From NCBI GenBank assembly GCA_032160705.1, contig JAVHVE010000003.1, positions 1-64,000 of the forward strand: a stretch of DNA of 64,000 nt, given 5' to 3'. Below the pieces are notes generated by a model. That model saw nothing but the letters and a program-made list of their open reading frames with translations. It made no database searches and was not told the origin of the DNA. Source of the DNA: QHXM01 sp032160705. GTDB lineage: Bacteria; Acidobacteriota; Blastocatellia; Pyrinomonadales; Pyrinomonadaceae. Within the stretch, counting starts at the first letter, position 1; each line of letters begins with the position of its first letter. Both the position numbers and the translations under genes were made by a program. Shown piece after piece: positions 41,915 to 50,525 of this stretch.

Positions 41915-43225
41915 ATGCTCCGAAAACTGCTCTGCCTGTTCCTGATTTTCTTCACACTGCAATCAACAGCCTCGTTTCATTTATTAACGGTTACGGCAGC
42001 TACCGAGCACTCGCATCCATTTTCAAGCGAAGCGTCGCCGGTTCAGACCCGCGCAGCTTCTCGGAAGATAACTCGCGGGCGACCGCTCTGGCCTGGCTCG
42101 CGCTTTACTGAAGCAGATCGCGTGCAGGCTATCATGCGCGGACTCAAGTTCATCTATCGCACCGCGCTCAAACAACAAAACTTCAAGGACTACGGGCAGG
42201 ATTACCTGTGGTGCTTCTACAGTCTTTCGGCGGCGGTGCGAGACGTTGAGGTGCGGCGCATGGCTCGGCGGATGGGAATTGAACGCGCGCGCGTCTGGCG
42301 GCGCGCGCACCGCTTCGTCCCGGCGGACACGGACGCCGCGACCATCTCCAATCTGGCCTACGGCAACGATGCGGCAGACAGCCTCGGCGTCCACGATGAC
42401 GGATTGAAGGCGCAACTCAAACGCGCAGCCGTTTATTTCAAAGCACGCGATTATCTTCTTTTCGATCCGCTCGTTGAACCGCCGCCCGATGATGTGCCGG
42501 ATGACTGCAAACGCTGCGGAGCGAGCAACTCGCGCGGGAGTAAGGTCTGCTTGATCTGCAAAACTCCGCTCGTGATGCGAACTCGCTACGATGTCTGGTA
42601 CGACGCGCTGATTACCGCTTACGTAGGGACACGTTCAGGCATCAACCTGGGAGCGCGCTACGAAGATGTGCTCAAGTGGCTGCCGACCTTGCGCCCGTAT
42701 CGCGCCACGCCGCAAAGCGAAGGGGAAGAATTTCACGACACGGTCTACGCCATCACGCACATCGTTTACACGCTGAACAACTACAGTCAATACAAACTGA
42801 GCCAGCAGTTGTTGCCGCAGGAGTTCGAGTTTCTCAAGACAAACTTCAAGGCGGCGATTGCCGATGATGACGCCGACATGCTCGGCGAATTCATGGATTC
42901 GCTTCGCGCCTTCGGTCTCAAAACCTCCGACCCGCTGATTCGCGCCGGCATGGAGTATTATCTTTCGCACCAGAACCGGGACGGCAGTTGGGGCGACGTG
43001 TTTGAGGAAGACATTTACCTGCGTTATCACCCGACCTGGAATGCCGTCGCGGGCTTGAGCGAATACAGTTGGGCTGGCGAGGGGCTGAGTTTCCCGGAAG
43101 TGAAACCGCTCCTCGAACAATGGGTACGGACGGAATCAAGTGAGGCGTTTAAATTATCAACCGACCATATTCTTCACTTTGGTCAGACGGATTGTAGTTT
43201 CAACTTTCCTGTAGCAAAGCTCTAA
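41915..43225 (+). CDS. Exported protein with zinc ribbon and prenyltransferase-like C-terminus
   Basis: 436 residues. Signal peptide (LLCLFLIFFTLQSTASFHLL). After a helical region (about 60-170) comes CKRCGASNSRGSKVCLICK, two CxxC pairs of a zinc ribbon, rare in an exported protein. The C-terminal third contains AGMEYYLSHQNRDGSWGDVF and LRYHPTWNAVAGLSEY, the QxxDGSWG repeat pattern of alpha/alpha-toroid enzymes such as squalene cyclases and prenyltransferases. I know no family with this combination. Its 3' end overlaps the convergent PIN toxin gene by 26 bases. Confidence 0.7.
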   Translation: MLRKLLCLFLIFFTLQSTASFHLLTVTAATEHSHPFSSEASPVQTRAASRKITRGRPLWPGSRFTEADRVQAIMRGLKFIYRTALKQQNFKDYGQDYLWCFYSLSAAVRDVEVRRMARRMGIERARVWRRAHRFVPADTDAATISNLAYGNDAADSLGVHDDGLKAQLKRAAVYFKARDYLLFDPLVEPPPDDVPDDCKRCGASNSRGSKVCLICKTPLVMRTRYDVWYDALITAYVGTRSGINLGARYEDVLKWLPTLRPYRATPQSEGEEFHDTVYAITHIVYTLNNYSQYKLSQQLLPQEFEFLKTNFKAAIADDDADMLGEFMDSLRAFGLKTSDPLIRAGMEYYLSHQNRDGSWGDVFEEDIYLRYHPTWNAVAGLSEYSWAGEGLSFPEVKPLLEQWVRTESSEAFKLSTDHILHFGQTDCSFNFPVAKL

Positions 43226-43616
43226 AACCAGCTTGCCGAAAGTGAGCATCAGTCGTTAATGCTTCCGCTATGCTCCGGTCTGTCATGATGATAAAAGATA
43301 TGCAGTCTATCAAGCCCCATTCCTTGTCCAGACGATTTCGATACAACTGAAACGCTCGCGCACATAATTCTTCTGAGGCAGGAATGATTTCAACTTTGGG
43401 ATCATTTTCAAGCGCGTCGAGTAATTCTACGGCGGCTGTCCGGTAGCGTGCCCTCGCCAGAGTATTACCGATTTCTAATATAATAGCGCGCGTAGTAATT
43501 AATTGTGTCCCGTCTGCCTCTAATTGTTCTGCTAGTTTTACAGCGTGCTCATGGTGCTCATCGTTTGACGCAGATAAAGCGATAGCAGACGAAGTATCAA
43601 GGAAAACTTCAGTCAT
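43200..43616 (-). CDS. PIN-domain ribonuclease toxin (VapC-like)
   Basis: 138 residues. VFLDTSSAIALSASNDEHHE carries the first acidic residue of the PIN active site; ARAIILEIGN supplies the Glu, and LIDCISFIIMTDRSIAEALT the later Asp residues (LxDCxSF is the common signature). These toxins cut RNA, often tRNA. The start overlaps the antitoxin stop by four bases (ATGA), a coupled TA operon. The 3' end overlaps the convergent gene by 26 bases. Confidence 0.88.
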   Translation of the reverse strand: MTEVFLDTSSAIALSASNDEHHEHAVKLAEQLEADGTQLITTRAIILEIGNTLARARYRTAAVELLDALENDPKVEIIPASEELCARAFQLYRNRLDKEWGLIDCISFIIMTDRSIAEALTTDAHFRQAGFRALLQES

Positions 43617-43843
43617 TGACCGTCGCCTTCTGTCCCATAAAGGTATTCATCCAGCCGCTCTGACCAATTGGATGGGCCGTGCAGATTAAGTGAGCGCGCC
43701 GTCTGGAGAAAAGATTTTGGCTCCTTTTCAGACACGTTGACAGACTCAATCGTCAGCCGCACGCGGGTATTAGGCTCCATCTCAATTGGCTCATCCGGGC
43801 GTAGCACTTCACCATCGAAAATCGCCTCAAGCGTTTTACTCAT
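43613..43843 (-). CDS. Antitoxin of AF2212/DUF104 type
   Basis: 76 residues. KTLEAIFDGEVLRPDEPIEM is the typical opening of AF2212/PG0164 antitoxins (AxFxxGVLxPxxP pattern), with RVRLTIESVNVSE as the second strand. The C-terminal part (KSFLQTARSLNLHGPSNWSE) should wrap the toxin. The start is ATG 43843, with GGAGG at 43848-43852; two upstream ATG codons lack a site. It is the first gene of the TA pair with the PIN toxin. Confidence 0.85.
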   Translation of the reverse strand: MSKTLEAIFDGEVLRPDEPIEMEPNTRVRLTIESVNVSEKEPKSFLQTARSLNLHGPSNWSERLDEYLYGTEGDGQ

Positions 43844-44010
43844 TTTAGCCTCCGACATTGGGATAACCAATAATGCGTTACGACACCCGACGGTCTCGTT
43901 AGATCACATTGTTTATGATAACACGCTCCGTCACTAAATTAATGAGCCCCTGTGCATCCTCGCCGCGAAATCTGTTAGGATTCATCGTTGGAGGTTAATT
44001 AGAATAAACG

Positions 44011-45696
44011 ATGAGCACTGTTCCCAATAAAATTATCTACTCGATGGTTGGAGTCGGAAAGTATTACGACAAGAAACCTGTCCTCAAAGATATTTACCTT
44101 TCCTACTTCTACGGCGCGAAGATCGGCGTCATCGGTCTCAACGGCTCAGGCAAATCGTCGCTCCTGAGAATCCTCGCCGGAGTTGATAAAGAAATTGTCG
44201 GCGAGACCGTCATTTCACCCGGCTATACGGTTGGCTTTCTTGAGCAGGAGCCGCAGCTTGATGAGACGAAGACCGTCAGAGAAATCGTGGAGCAGGGCGC
44301 GCAGGAAACCGTCGACCTGCTCAAAGAGTATGACGAGATCAACGCGAAATTTTCTGACCCCGTGACGGACGACGAGATGGCACAACTTCTCGAACGCCAG
44401 GGCGCGGTGCAGGAAAAGCTAGACGCTGCGGACGCCTGGGATTTGGATTCGCGTCTGGAGATGGCGATGGACGCGCTGCGCTGCCCGCCCGGCGAGACGC
44501 CCGTTAAAATTCTTTCAGGCGGCGAGCGCCGCCGCGTCGCGCTCTGTCGTCTGCTCCTGCAAAAGCCCGACATCCTCTTGCTCGACGAGCCGACGAATCA
44601 CCTTGATGCCGAATCTGTCGGATGGCTCGAACAGCACTTGCAGAAATACGCGGGTACGGTCATCGCCGTCACACACGACCGCTACTTTCTGGACAACGTC
44701 GCGGGCTGGATTCTGGAGCTGGATCGCGGCGAAGGCATTCCCTGGAAAGGCAACTACTCATCGTGGCTCGAACAGAAGCAGGAACGATTGCGGCGCGAAG
44801 AGAAGAGTGAGAGCGAGCGGCAGAAAACATTGCAGCGCGAGCTGGAGTGGATTCGCATGTCGCCCAAAGGGCGTCAGGCGAAAGGCAAGGCGCGCATCAA
44901 TTCTTACGAGGCGTTGCTCAGTCAGGAAAGTGAAAAGAGCCGTCAGGATTTGGAGATTTACATTCCGCCGGGGCCGCGTCTTGGCCAAAAGGTGATTGAA
45001 GCCGAGCATGTGACAAAAGCTTACGGTGATAACCTGCTCGTCGAAGAAATGACGTTTCAGCTTCCTCCGGGCGGCATCGTCGGCATCATCGGGCCAAACG
45101 GCGCTGGCAAGACGACGCTCTTCAGGATGATTACCAATCAGGAACAGCCCGACTCCGGCACTATCAAAATCGGAGAAACGGTGCGGCTTGCCTACGTTGA
45201 CCAGAGCCGCGATACGCTTCATGCGGACAAAACCATCTGGGAGGAAATTTCCGGCGGTCAGGATGTAGTCATGCTCGGTAGCCGTGAAGTCAACTCGCGC
45301 GCCTACGTTGCGCGGTTCAACTTTTCGGGCACAGACCAGCAGAAAAAGATCGGTGAGCTTTCGGGAGGAATGCGTAACCGGGTTCACTTAGCGAAGGTGC
45401 TCAAGGAGGGCGCGAACGTCCTGCTTCTGGATGAGCCGACCAACGACCTCGACGTCAACACGATGCGCGCTCTCGAAGAGGCACTGGAAAACTTCGCCGG
45501 ATGCGCCGTCGTCATCAGCCACGACCGGTGGTTTCTGGATCGCATCGCCACACACATTCTCGCTTTCGAGGGCGAGAGCCGCGTAGTTTGGTTCGAAGGA
45601 AATTATTCGGATTACGAAACGGATAGAAAGGCGAGACTCGGCGCGGCAGCCGACCAGCCACACCGCATCAAGTATCGCCATTTGACACGGGGCTGA
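44011..45696 (+). CDS. ettA: ABC-F translation factor, EttA
   Basis: 561 residues, with two ABC domains and no membrane part. First Walker A GLNGSGKSS (near 43), signature LSGGERRRVALC, Walker B ILLLDEPTNHLD; second Walker A GPNGAGKTT, LSGGMRNRVHLAKV, LLLDEPTNDLD. YLSYFYGAKIGV and the linker with RQKTLQRELEWIRM and KARINSYEALL match EttA (energy-dependent translational throttle), which binds the ribosomal E site and gates early elongation by ATP/ADP ratio. TTAATTAGAATAAACG gives no strong Shine-Dalgarno sequence. It is flanked by TA-like pairs. Confidence 0.93.
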   Translation: MSTVPNKIIYSMVGVGKYYDKKPVLKDIYLSYFYGAKIGVIGLNGSGKSSLLRILAGVDKEIVGETVISPGYTVGFLEQEPQLDETKTVREIVEQGAQETVDLLKEYDEINAKFSDPVTDDEMAQLLERQGAVQEKLDAADAWDLDSRLEMAMDALRCPPGETPVKILSGGERRRVALCRLLLQKPDILLLDEPTNHLDAESVGWLEQHLQKYAGTVIAVTHDRYFLDNVAGWILELDRGEGIPWKGNYSSWLEQKQERLRREEKSESERQKTLQRELEWIRMSPKGRQAKGKARINSYEALLSQESEKSRQDLEIYIPPGPRLGQKVIEAEHVTKAYGDNLLVEEMTFQLPPGGIVGIIGPNGAGKTTLFRMITNQEQPDSGTIKIGETVRLAYVDQSRDTLHADKTIWEEISGGQDVVMLGSREVNSRAYVARFNFSGTDQQKKIGELSGGMRNRVHLAKVLKEGANVLLLDEPTNDLDVNTMRALEEALENFAGCAVVISHDRWFLDRIATHILAFEGESRVVWFEGNYSDYETDRKARLGAAADQPHRIKYRHLTRG

Positions 45697-45763
45697 ATTG
45701 CAGTAAGGGTTATATTTGGAACTAGAAAATACTTCGCTGAAGTATTAAACTGCATTTGAAATT

Positions 45764-46108
45764 ATGACAACGCTGGAAACATCTCAAACTTTGCCTTTGC
45801 GATTGACGGAAGACGGAACGATCCGCATTGCAGATTCGCGCGTGAGCCTTGACTCGGTTGTCTATCATTACAAGCTTGGGGCATCTGCCGAACAAATCGT
45901 CCAAAAATTTCCTGCGCTTGATTTGGCGGATGTGTACGCCGCAATCACCTACTATCTCAAGCACGAAGAAGCTGTCGAAGAGTACCTGCGACAACAAGAA
46001 GCAAAAGGCAATGAAGTTCAAAAGCAAATAGAGTCTAACCCTCAACATCAAAAAAAATCTGCCGAACTCCGCTCAAAGTTGCTTGCACGCAAATCAGAGC
46101 TAAAGTGA
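45764..46108 (+). CDS. DUF433 family protein, probable antitoxin
   Basis: 114 residues. LPLRLTEDGTIRIADSRVSL then DSVVYHYKLGASAEQIVQKF and DLADVYAAITYYLKHEEAVE is the DUF433 winged-helix pattern (SRVSLDxVxxxYxxGxxxExI). Such proteins are encoded before DUF5615 PIN-like genes and are thought to be antitoxins. A charged helical tail (QQEAKGNEVQKQIES) follows. The partner gene begins 128 bases later. Confidence 0.82.
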   Translation: MTTLETSQTLPLRLTEDGTIRIADSRVSLDSVVYHYKLGASAEQIVQKFPALDLADVYAAITYYLKHEEAVEEYLRQQEAKGNEVQKQIESNPQHQKKSAELRSKLLARKSELK

Positions 46109-46236
46109 GCTTGCTCGATTGCGCTTAACACCCCTTATTGGCACTTAATGGGTCTTAAACTTCTCGCTACCTATACATACCTTCCATAAACTGTAGCCAT
46201 TGGGAGGCACGCATATTCTTGCGCGAAGTGGAATTC

Positions 46237-46587
46237 ATGTTGCGTTTGTTAATAGACCAAGACCTCGATCATGACATCCTGCGCGGATTGATACGGCGCA
46301 TCCCACAACTCGATGCTGTGACAGCCTTTGAAATTGGCATGAGCAGAGCAACTGACCCGGAACTATTAACCTGGGCAGTGCAAGCAGGACGCATCATCGT
46401 TACACATGACCGGACAACCATGCCTGTACACGCAGCTAACTTGATGAGCAAGGGAGAAAATATCGCCGGACTTTTTGTTGTGCTTCGTAGTCTGCCGCTT
46501 AATCAGGTAATTGAAGATTTGGAGTTGATGATAACTTGTAGTGAAAATGACGAATGGATAAATGTCATCCGCTATTTACCCTTTTGA
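46237..46587 (+). CDS. DUF5615 PIN-like protein, probable toxin
   Basis: 116 residues. LLIDQDLDHDILRGLIRRIP has the D-x-D start, AFEIGMSRATDPELLTWAVQ the middle and RIIVTHDRTTMPVHA the acidic TxD block of DUF5615 proteins, a PIN-like fold that may be a nuclease. It pairs with the DUF433 gene upstream. The start is ATG 46237, where the domain begins; a TTG at 46219 is in frame but adds nothing recognisable. Confidence 0.82.
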   Translation: MLRLLIDQDLDHDILRGLIRRIPQLDAVTAFEIGMSRATDPELLTWAVQAGRIIVTHDRTTMPVHAANLMSKGENIAGLFVVLRSLPLNQVIEDLELMITCSENDEWINVIRYLPF

Positions 46588-46610
46588 TATTTCGGTCAAA
46601 TGACGCGCGG

Positions 46611-47954
46611 CTAGTTCGATTGGAGTGCGTGTGAGGCGCGCTCCTGTTCTTTTGTCTGCGAAACAGATTGCGAGTCTTCCGCTTCTTCCATTTCTTGAAC
46701 AGGCAGTTCGATAGCGAATGTTGAGCCTTGGCCGGGGGTTGATTGAACATCCACGTCGCCACCATGCGCGCGTGCGAGGTGCTTGACGATGGCGAGCCCC
46801 AGGCCTGTCCCTCCCATTTCGCGCGAGCGGGCGCGGTCTACTCTGTAGAAGCGCTCGAAGATGCGCTTGACGTGTTCGGGCGGAATGCCGTCGCCCGTGT
46901 CGATGACAGTAATACGGTCGCGCGCCTCCACCCGCTTGTGTCTGATTGTTACAGAGCCCTCTTCGCGGTTGAACTTGATCGCGTTGTCAACGAGATTCGT
47001 CAACATCTGTTCGAGGCGGCGCGCATCTGCGAAGACGATTGCGTCAAGAGAAACTTTGTTGTTGAGCGTCACACGGCGCGCGGCGGCGCGTGAGGCGAGC
47101 GCGGTCAGAACGTCGTTGACCAACGCGCTCAAGGGTACGGGTTCGATTGCGACCTCGACCGTCCCGGCTTCGATGGCTGATAGCTCCAGAATGTCGTCTA
47201 TTAGATTGTGCATCCGCTCCGCGTTCTTGCGGATGATGGAGAGGAAGCGGCGATTGCTCGCTTGATCCTCCATCGCTCCATCTTCCAGCGTCTCGACGAA
47301 AGCGATGATGGAGGTGAGCGGCGTGCGCAATTCGTGCGAGACGTTCGAGAGAAATTCCTGTCGCACGCGCTCCAACCTTTCAAGGCGTGTGATGTCGAAG
47401 AAGACGCCCAGCGCACCCTGAGAGTTCTCCTCCGTATCGAGTCGTAAGGGAACTACCCTTAAATCAAAGATTGGCCCGCCTGAGCCCTGCATCTCGACTT
47501 TACTGCCAGCCTGTTCGCGTCTATTGAGCGTGGAGGTGAAGACGGAATGAATTGCCGGGTTGCGCGTCAAATCAGATAGGCGTCGCCCTTCAGGCGCGAT
47601 TTTACTTGGGCCGAAAATCTCCCGCGCGGCACGGTTTGACGCGACGACGTGCTTCTCCCCGTCCACGACCAGCACGCCCTCGCGCATGCCGCTCATTATC
47701 ACTTCAAGTAGTGCACCCGCACGCACCTCGGCGCGGCGCGCCTCTTTTATTCGCGCATCAGAAGGGTCAGCTACGGTGGGCGCTTTCTCTTTCATATCTT
47801 CCCGCAAGTCTGAGAAGAGCTTTCCCAGAATTACGCCCGCCAGAAGCGAAAAGAAAATAGCTAGCCTTGTGCGCAGGGTCCAGACGGAACTAACGAGCAG
47901 TCCTGCCGTCACCATGCTCGACATGAAAAGAATAAACTTGCGCAGAGGAGACAT
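46611..47954 (-). CDS. phoR: Phosphate-regulon sensor histidine kinase (PhoR)
   Basis: 447 residues. N-terminal membrane segments (about 8-45, ILFMSSMVTAGLLVSSVW then LAIFFSLLAGVILGKLF), then a PAS domain (EVIMSGMREGVLVVDGEKHV). The phospho-acceptor His is in FLSNVSHELRTPLTSIIAFV; VDNAIKFNREEGSV is the N box, DTGDGIPPEHVKRIFERFYR and MGGTGLGLAIVKHLARAHGG the G boxes. It phosphorylates PhoB when Pst signals low phosphate. It is last gene of pst-pho, 17-60 bases after phoB. The start is uncertain (ATG 47954 or TTG 47993). Confidence 0.9.
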   Translation of the reverse strand: MSPLRKFILFMSSMVTAGLLVSSVWTLRTRLAIFFSLLAGVILGKLFSDLREDMKEKAPTVADPSDARIKEARRAEVRAGALLEVIMSGMREGVLVVDGEKHVVASNRAAREIFGPSKIAPEGRRLSDLTRNPAIHSVFTSTLNRREQAGSKVEMQGSGGPIFDLRVVPLRLDTEENSQGALGVFFDITRLERLERVRQEFLSNVSHELRTPLTSIIAFVETLEDGAMEDQASNRRFLSIIRKNAERMHNLIDDILELSAIEAGTVEVAIEPVPLSALVNDVLTALASRAAARRVTLNNKVSLDAIVFADARRLEQMLTNLVDNAIKFNREEGSVTIRHKRVEARDRITVIDTGDGIPPEHVKRIFERFYRVDRARSREMGGTGLGLAIVKHLARAHGGDVDVQSTPGQGSTFAIELPVQEMEEAEDSQSVSQTKEQERASHALQSN

Positions 47955-48010
47955 AAAGATACTGATGTAGAACGAGCGGCGAGTGACGGGCAAGATTTAG
48001 CGTTTAATAT

Positions 48011-48718
48011 TCACTCGTCGCTCGTCGTTGATTTTTGCGAGCAGCCGACGAAACGATAGCCGACGCCGATGACTGTTTCGATGCAGTCGCTGCAATCCCC
48101 GAGTTTTTGGCGGAGGCGGCGGATGTGTACGTCGAGCGTTCGCGTGTCGCCGTAATATTGATGACCCCACACGTCATCGAGCAGGCGCTGGCGCGTGGCG
48201 ACACGTCCCGCGCTTTTTGCGAGCATTGAGAGCAGCGCAAATTCTTTGCGCGTCAGCTTGATGTTTGTCCCATCGCAGGTGACATGCATATCTGCGAAAT
48301 CAATCGTCAAACGACCGTCTTCATAACGCGCAACAGAGCTTTCATCAACGCGCCGCAGCACGGCGCGCACCCGCGCCATCAATTCGCGCACCGAAAAAGG
48401 CTTCGTGATGTAATCATCCGCGCCGAGATCGAAGCCACTGATGCGGTCAGCTTCCGACACACGTGCCGTCAGCATAATAATCGGCGTGCGCCGCGTGGCA
48501 GGCTCGCGCCGCAGACGGCGGCAAAGCTCCGTGCCGCTCATGCCCGGCAGCATCAGATCGAGAATCACCAGCGCCGGCGGATTCTTCGCGTCGAGCGCGG
48601 CCACGAGACCTTTTTCTCCGGTCTCAGCAATCCGCGCCGACCATCCCTCGCGCTCAAGATTGTACCGCAGGCTCTCCGCGATGTCCGGGTCGTCTTCGAC
48701 AATCAGTACAGGACGCAT
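48011..48718 (-). CDS. phoB: Phosphate-regulon response regulator (PhoB)
   Basis: 235 residues. The receiver domain has Asp-Asp (VLIVEDDPDIAESL), the phosphorylated Asp in VILDLMLPGMSGTELCRRLR, Thr in IIMLTARV and Lys in YITKPFSVREL. The OmpR/PhoB winged helix follows, with LTRKEFALLSMLAKSAGRVA and DTRTLDVHIRRLRQKLGD. It activates the Pho regulon when phosphorylated. The start is ATG 48718, where conserved RPVLIVED begins. It lies about 88 bases after phoU in the operon. Confidence 0.95.
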   Translation of the reverse strand: MRPVLIVEDDPDIAESLRYNLEREGWSARIAETGEKGLVAALDAKNPPALVILDLMLPGMSGTELCRRLRREPATRRTPIIMLTARVSEADRISGFDLGADDYITKPFSVRELMARVRAVLRRVDESSVARYEDGRLTIDFADMHVTCDGTNIKLTRKEFALLSMLAKSAGRVATRQRLLDDVWGHQYYGDTRTLDVHIRRLRQKLGDCSDCIETVIGVGYRFVGCSQKSTTSDE

Positions 48719-48806
48719 AAATGTAGGGATGAAAGGGTTTGAGTGAATCGCACATCGAACCATTGATTCAATGGCTTTCATTCATCCCTCATCCCTCATC
48801 CCTTCG

Positions 48807-49466
48807 TTAGTTGCTGTGCTTGATAAATTGGGCTTGCGTCATGTAGACCGTCAGCTCGCAGATGTCCGTGACGTAATCGGCGATGCGCTCGATGTGCTTG
48901 GCGACAAAGAGCAGCCGGGCGGCGCGGCGCGTCGTCGCGGAGTCGGCCACCATCATGTCAATCAGTTTGTTAAAGATGCGATTGTAGGTTTCGTCTATCT
49001 CGTCGTCGCGCATGATGACCTCGCGGGCGGCTGCCGCATCGTTCGAGGTGAAAGCGTCGAGCGCGGCGTGGAGCATCAGGGCGGCGTGCTCGGCCATGCG
49101 CGGCAAATCCACGTAAACGTTCAACTGCGGCTCGTCGTTGAGGTCAACGACGGCGCGGGCGATGTTGCAGGCGTGGTCGGCGATGCGCTCCAGGATGGGA
49201 GCAATCTTTGCCACCGAGATGACGAAGCGCAGGTCGCGCGCCGCAGGCTGCCGAAGGGCGATGATGTCAACGCAGAGCCGGTCAATCTCGACTTCCAGTT
49301 GATCTATGTCGTCATCGCCCGCGAGGACTGCCTGCGCCGTTTCGCTGTCGCGCTCGGCAAGCGCGAAGGTGGCGCGCTCCAGCGCCGTCTCCGTCTCGCC
49401 GCCGAGCAGCAACAGGCGGTCACGCAGATGGTCTAGGTCGCGATCAAGTCGTCTGTGTTGTTCCAT
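48807..49466 (-). CDS. phoU: Phosphate-transport regulator PhoU
   Basis: 219 residues, all helical. Two PhoU repeats: DDDIDQLEVEIDRLCVDIIA with ARDLRFVISVAKIAPILERI, then DDEIDETYNRIFNKLIDMMV with RRAARLLFVAKHIERIADYV. The E/DxxxD metal motifs (ERIADHA and ERIADYV) are present. PhoU links Pst to PhoR and keeps it inactive under phosphate excess. The start follows element E directly, with no Shine-Dalgarno sequence. It lies between pstB and phoB. Confidence 0.95.
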   Translation of the reverse strand: MEQHRRLDRDLDHLRDRLLLLGGETETALERATFALAERDSETAQAVLAGDDDIDQLEVEIDRLCVDIIALRQPAARDLRFVISVAKIAPILERIADHACNIARAVVDLNDEPQLNVYVDLPRMAEHAALMLHAALDAFTSNDAAAAREVIMRDDEIDETYNRIFNKLIDMMVADSATTRRAARLLFVAKHIERIADYVTDICELTVYMTQAQFIKHSN

Positions 49467-49468
49467 GA

Positions 49469-49552
49469 CTCAGTGGTCAGTGGTCAGTGGTCAGTGAACA
49501 GCCAAAACAGCGTGTTGCTTGTTTTTAACTGACCACCGACCACTGACCACTC
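49469..49552. repeat. Heptad inverted repeat, family E (element E)
   Basis: Left arm CTCAGTGGTCAGTGGTCAGT (7-mer CAGTGGT); right arm ACTGACCACCGACCACTGAC. It lies between the phoU ATG (49466) and the pstB stop (49556). The loop is GAACAGCCAAAACAGCGTGT and onward. Confidence 0.92.
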
Positions 49553-49555
49553 CTT

Positions 49556-50410
49556 TCATCCAAATCGCCCCGTGATGTAATCCTCCGTCAGCTTCTCGTC
49601 AGGGTTGGTGAACATTCGCTCCGTGTCGTTGACTTCGATCAGCTTGCCGAGCCAGAAGAAGGCCGTCTGGTCAGAGACGCGGGCGGCCTGCTGCATGTTA
49701 TGCGTCACGATGGCGATGGTGTACTCCTTCTTCAGCTCAACAATCAACTCTTCAATCTTCTGTGTGGCAATCGGGTCAAGGGCGGACGCGGGTTCATCCA
49801 TCAGGACGACTTCGGGACGGACAGCAAGTGCGCGTGCGATGCACAGGCGCTGCTGCTGCCCACCGGAGAGACTGAGCGCGGAAGATTTCAATCGGTCTTT
49901 GACTTCAGGCCAGAGCGCTGCGTCCGTCAGAGCTTTCTCGACACGCTCGCTCAAATCTATTTTGCTCGATGCCATGCGATTGATGCGCAGGCCGTAGGCG
50001 ACGTTATCGAAGATGGATTTGGGAAAGGGGTTCGATTTCTGAAAGACCATCCCGACTTTACGCCGCAACTCGACCACGTCCGTGCCGGGCGCGTAAATAT
50101 CCTGCCCATCAATCTCAACACTACCTTCAACGCGCGTCGCCGGAATGGTGTCGTTCATTCGGTTGAGCGTCCGCAGGAAAGTTGACTTGCCGCAGCCTGA
50201 AGGCCCGATGAAAGCCATCACCATTCGTTCGGGGATTTCCAGCGAAATGTGATGCAAAGCCTGCGCGCGACCGTAGAAAAAGTTCATGTCGCGGATGCTG
50301 ATCTTCGTTCCCGCGCCAGTGCCTTCCGTCCACGTGGACGAATCTCGCTCCTCACCCCGCGATTCAGGCACGAAGGGCTTCGGCGCAGTTGTTTGAGTCG
50401 GAGTAGACAT
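49556..50410 (-). CDS. pstB: Phosphate ABC transporter ATP-binding protein PstB
   Basis: 284 residues. Walker A GPSGCGKSTFLRTLNRMND, signature LSGGQQQRLCIARALAVRPE, Walker B VVLMDEPASALDPIATQKIE, and the H-loop VTHNMQQAARVSDQTAFFWL are the standard PstB features. An N-terminal leader of about 35 residues before KISIRDMNFFYG is longer than usual. It powers high-affinity phosphate uptake with PstCA. The ATG follows element A5 with no Shine-Dalgarno sequence visible. Confidence 0.95.
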   Translation of the reverse strand: MSTPTQTTAPKPFVPESRGEERDSSTWTEGTGAGTKISIRDMNFFYGRAQALHHISLEIPERMVMAFIGPSGCGKSTFLRTLNRMNDTIPATRVEGSVEIDGQDIYAPGTDVVELRRKVGMVFQKSNPFPKSIFDNVAYGLRINRMASSKIDLSERVEKALTDAALWPEVKDRLKSSALSLSGGQQQRLCIARALAVRPEVVLMDEPASALDPIATQKIEELIVELKKEYTIAIVTHNMQQAARVSDQTAFFWLGKLIEVNDTERMFTNPDEKLTEDYITGRFG

Positions 50411-50525
50411 AAAAGCAGGAGACAGAAGTCAGAAGACAGGAGACAGAAGAAAAGCATAACTGTGACAGCGGTTCTCTGCTTCTTTATTCTGACTTCTGTC
50501 TCCTGTCTTCTGTATTCTTCTTTTC
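50411..50525. repeat. Heptad inverted repeat, family A (element A5)
   Basis: Left arm AAAGCAGGAGACAGAAGTCA and onward; right arm CTGACTTCTGTCTCCTGTCT and onward. The loop contains ACAGCGGTTCTCTGC. It fills the space between pstA stop and pstB start inside one operon. Confidence 0.92.
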
